Notes under the pieces: model-generated
What the model was told of the DNA's origin: nothing
The model's database searches: none
The model's input: the letters and a program-made list of their open reading frames with translations, nothing else
Assembly (NCBI GenBank): GCA_965644315.1
Contig: CBFFRQ010000093.1
Coordinates: 1 to 64,000, forward strand
Source of the DNA: Caecitellus pseudoparvulus
Lineage: Eukaryota; Bigyra: Bicosoecida
Direction: 5' to 3'
DNA length: 64,000 bases
Translations under genes and position numbers: made by a program
Part shown: one piece after another, positions 63,201 to 64,000 of the stretch
How the letters are laid out: every line of letters starts with the position of its first letter
Numbering within the stretch: position 1 is the stretch's first letter

Positions 63201-64000
63201 GAAATTTGTGGGACAGGGTGCGTCGGGAATGCCAGTGGGTGGCATGGGGGGCGCCAGCACTTCATTTCCCCGATGAGCGATGCTGCACAGCTGGAGTACA
63301 AGACTGATCCCATGTGGGGGGGTGGTAGGTATGCCGGCCCCAACGAGTTTTTTTCCATGCACGCTGACTGGAACAATTTCCGTATTCAGAACTCCATGAT
63401 CAGCACCGGCACAAAGCTCATCGACGGCAAGTGGTGTGAGTGGGACGCTGACGCGTCCAGTTGGGTGCAGAGCAGCAGGCATGTTGGCCGCAACTTGGCT
63501 GTGGCCACCAACGTGTCCTCCATGATATTTGTTGGATTCCTGTCCTCGTCAGATCTCGCAACGTACGTGCATGGGCAGCCGGTCGCGGTGAGCACTTCTG
63601 TGAAGGCAGGTTGGGATCCAACCAACCCTCACCCGGACGCACCCTCCGGGGACTACACGCTGCGCGTTTCTTGGGAGTTGGAAGACGGCAGTCTACTTGT
63701 CGAGCACCGCCTTATCGAGAAGTCCCGCTCTGATGCGACGGAAAAGTTTGCCATTGCCATGGAGGCGCACGGTGTTGCAGCAAAGGCCGAACTGTTGCTT
63801 TCTCCCTCAGCCATGTCCCTTGGCCTTCCCACCAGACCAAGGGTGCTGCACTCCTGGACCAATCCTGCAGCGCTCACACAATGCGGCGTGCTTGGCGATA
63901 ACCCGTCATTTGCTGAAGTCACGTCGAGCATGTGGTTTCCTTCATCCCTCGCGGACGGCGCGGAGGTTAGCTGGGCCTCTTCCCATCCAGCAGTGATTTC
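60291..64000 (+). CDS. Large secreted HExxHxxGxxH metallopeptidase, incomplete at right edge
   Basis: One frame stays open from the ATG at 60291 to the window end, 1236 codons without a stop. A signal peptide covers residues 1-about 24 (MKSTQSLANALLVASLCACG). A cadherin-like/VCBS-type segment follows (PPQHGTAII to GSDSFQL, residues 54-about 80), and a second one lies near 609-635 (RHGSIELNATTGQYAYSP). Residues about 470-505 (MSEHQRAALQGFMQAGGAVL) resemble the glutamine-amidotransferase-like part of TCAF/M60-type proteins. The catalytic motif is HELGHGWGLPH at 950-960, giving three His ligands and a catalytic Glu as in metzincins and M66 (StcE-like) enzymes; a downstream PMSD could serve as Met-turn. 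Multiple N-x-S/T sites fit secretion. The family is M66-like by motif only. The 3' end is outside the window. Confidence 0.82.
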   Translation, partial: MKSTQSLANALLVASLCACGVALQLQCGQEAECSATLPAAIGSAPGTPLVAEPPQHGTAIIRSDQVIYEPSLGWAGSDSFQLTSEDASVVEDVSVEVNPSTASPTLSCPTMVDPPSPDASGSCFTASISGLPSATFQSVEVLASPYRTNATLASGGRAFVCAAPSTPPLPAPGGVIRLQATIVGSGSVIECKVRVRQQEAAGLRQDPQLLASLPDTWVVSGMLPSQRMLASTPSCETCTSVTFSVFTPPSHPMGARVLSDKILEVYPRAANVCQVASQPLWVTARLGSRVSTQRLTLSTLPMLPSEVAASKLLRGVLAVDSQHVSRNTFAPRAGFEHTVTSILEKDGHAFVAAAESGPGRLAVIGNGGLHPDALEREPASGGMATAVFNLFSWLTEVGPHLSVGSHAMVGGKLPILDISGAFQVDGGFVRDADNLLMRPFIHDSFGVKVTSHDHITDQVTGIPYTSFTPARWGLVTIRSDRMSEHQRAALQGFMQAGGAVLIRGVASWTPAATQLASDAGISRSLAWVRHTEVPIPPPSLVTARACSDNGSAWYADLSSPLLDPSPLKLHSSRRHIMAFSPPERKVVGLLTMSRALGTVPSGTFFITRPPRHGSIELNATTGQYAYSPAFGADGHALPSAFSWSFMHAQRSYEPATVWFTGQHPILDNSRRIWTQVPYIPLQSTPRTPSPPTGDAQIARVLFGQTHVQETSAPLLRLVGNRTMLVVVDVTSATGTAPPDVLVSVACPGQAWGPVAARPPATLPVSVNPYEHDENTTYMVTVPGHMVQPGIEVTVQLGTDGSSVTQVHNATVLGGWNARYLHAHAKLWGGSFGRQIELESGHEYLDKTPAASADFVQFDDWEWDFTVFPEGKWLECGTSPTPVLNATVACNFGTGGYSTFGTVLSMIGQVRHATGLHYAGQTWIGTVPPIGGGLGGGRSASGDVSYGVYFHELGHGWGLPHSDSDPNWPWDEICGTGCVGNASGWHGGRQHFISPMSDAAQLEYKTDPMWGGGRYAGPNEFFSMHADWNNFRIQNSMISTGTKLIDGKWCEWDADASSWVQSSRHVGRNLAVATNVSSMIFVGFLSSSDLATYVHGQPVAVSTSVKAGWDPTNPHPDAPSGDYTLRVSWELEDGSLLVEHRLIEKSRSDATEKFAIAMEAHGVAAKAELLLSPSAMSLGLPTRPRVLHSWTNPAALTQCGVLGDNPSFAEVTSSMWFPSSLADGAEVSWASSHPAVI

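Overview
This window is nuclear DNA from a GC-rich, gene-dense, unicellular-type eukaryote. The evidence is GT-AG introns, mostly 56-113 nt, that restore known protein families when removed; eukaryote-specific genes (TAF6, POLE2, calreticulin, a Commander subunit, an AN1 zinc-finger protein); and intergenic gaps often under 500 bp. A SPAG17/PF6 homologue implies a motile 9+2 cilium. I cannot name the lineage. No rRNA, tRNA, IS element or CRISPR array was recognised.

Left third (1-20,160). This part is dominated by an unrecognised gene family. Two near-identical 3.37-kb direct copies (1-3373 and 16786-20158) each carry a six-exon plus-strand gene whose internal exons each encode one ~145-residue repeat and are bounded by phase-0 introns. 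A minus-strand paralogue (7958-4025) carries the same repeats fused to a ~1,000-residue region with a degenerate P-loop-like motif. Between the copies lie minus-strand housekeeping genes: CCDC93, a Myb/SANT protein, an EF-hand protein and adenosine deaminase. A chimeric patch (about 9097-9830) holds a 404-bp POLE2 fragment, a NAT10-like fragment and a Lys-rich tail.

Middle (20,160-46,622). ZNHIT3-like and POLE2 are convergent, 6 bp apart. They are followed by a full-length ABCB exporter, a bacterial-type malic enzyme, a small membrane protein, calreticulin, an ER DnaJ-thioredoxin protein, a multi-pass transporter, a Sel1-repeat protein, a soluble cytochrome b5 protein and a coiled-coil protein with an acidic tandem-repeat tail. 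Calreticulin, the DnaJ-thioredoxin protein and the Sel1 protein form a run of secretory-pathway genes.

Right third (46,623-64,000). TAF6, SPAG17, a leishmanolysin-type membrane metallopeptidase, an AN1 zinc-finger protein, and a large secreted HExxHxxGxxH metallopeptidase that runs off the right edge.

The strongest candidate for an undescribed system is the exon-per-repeat family. The two plus-strand copies differ without net indels at the points checked, yet replacement changes cluster at one recurring position within the repeat, while an intron stays almost unchanged. The inverted paralogue shares a sharply bounded 344-bp tract including that intron. This resembles a recombining, diversifying recognition-protein family, but that role is inference.
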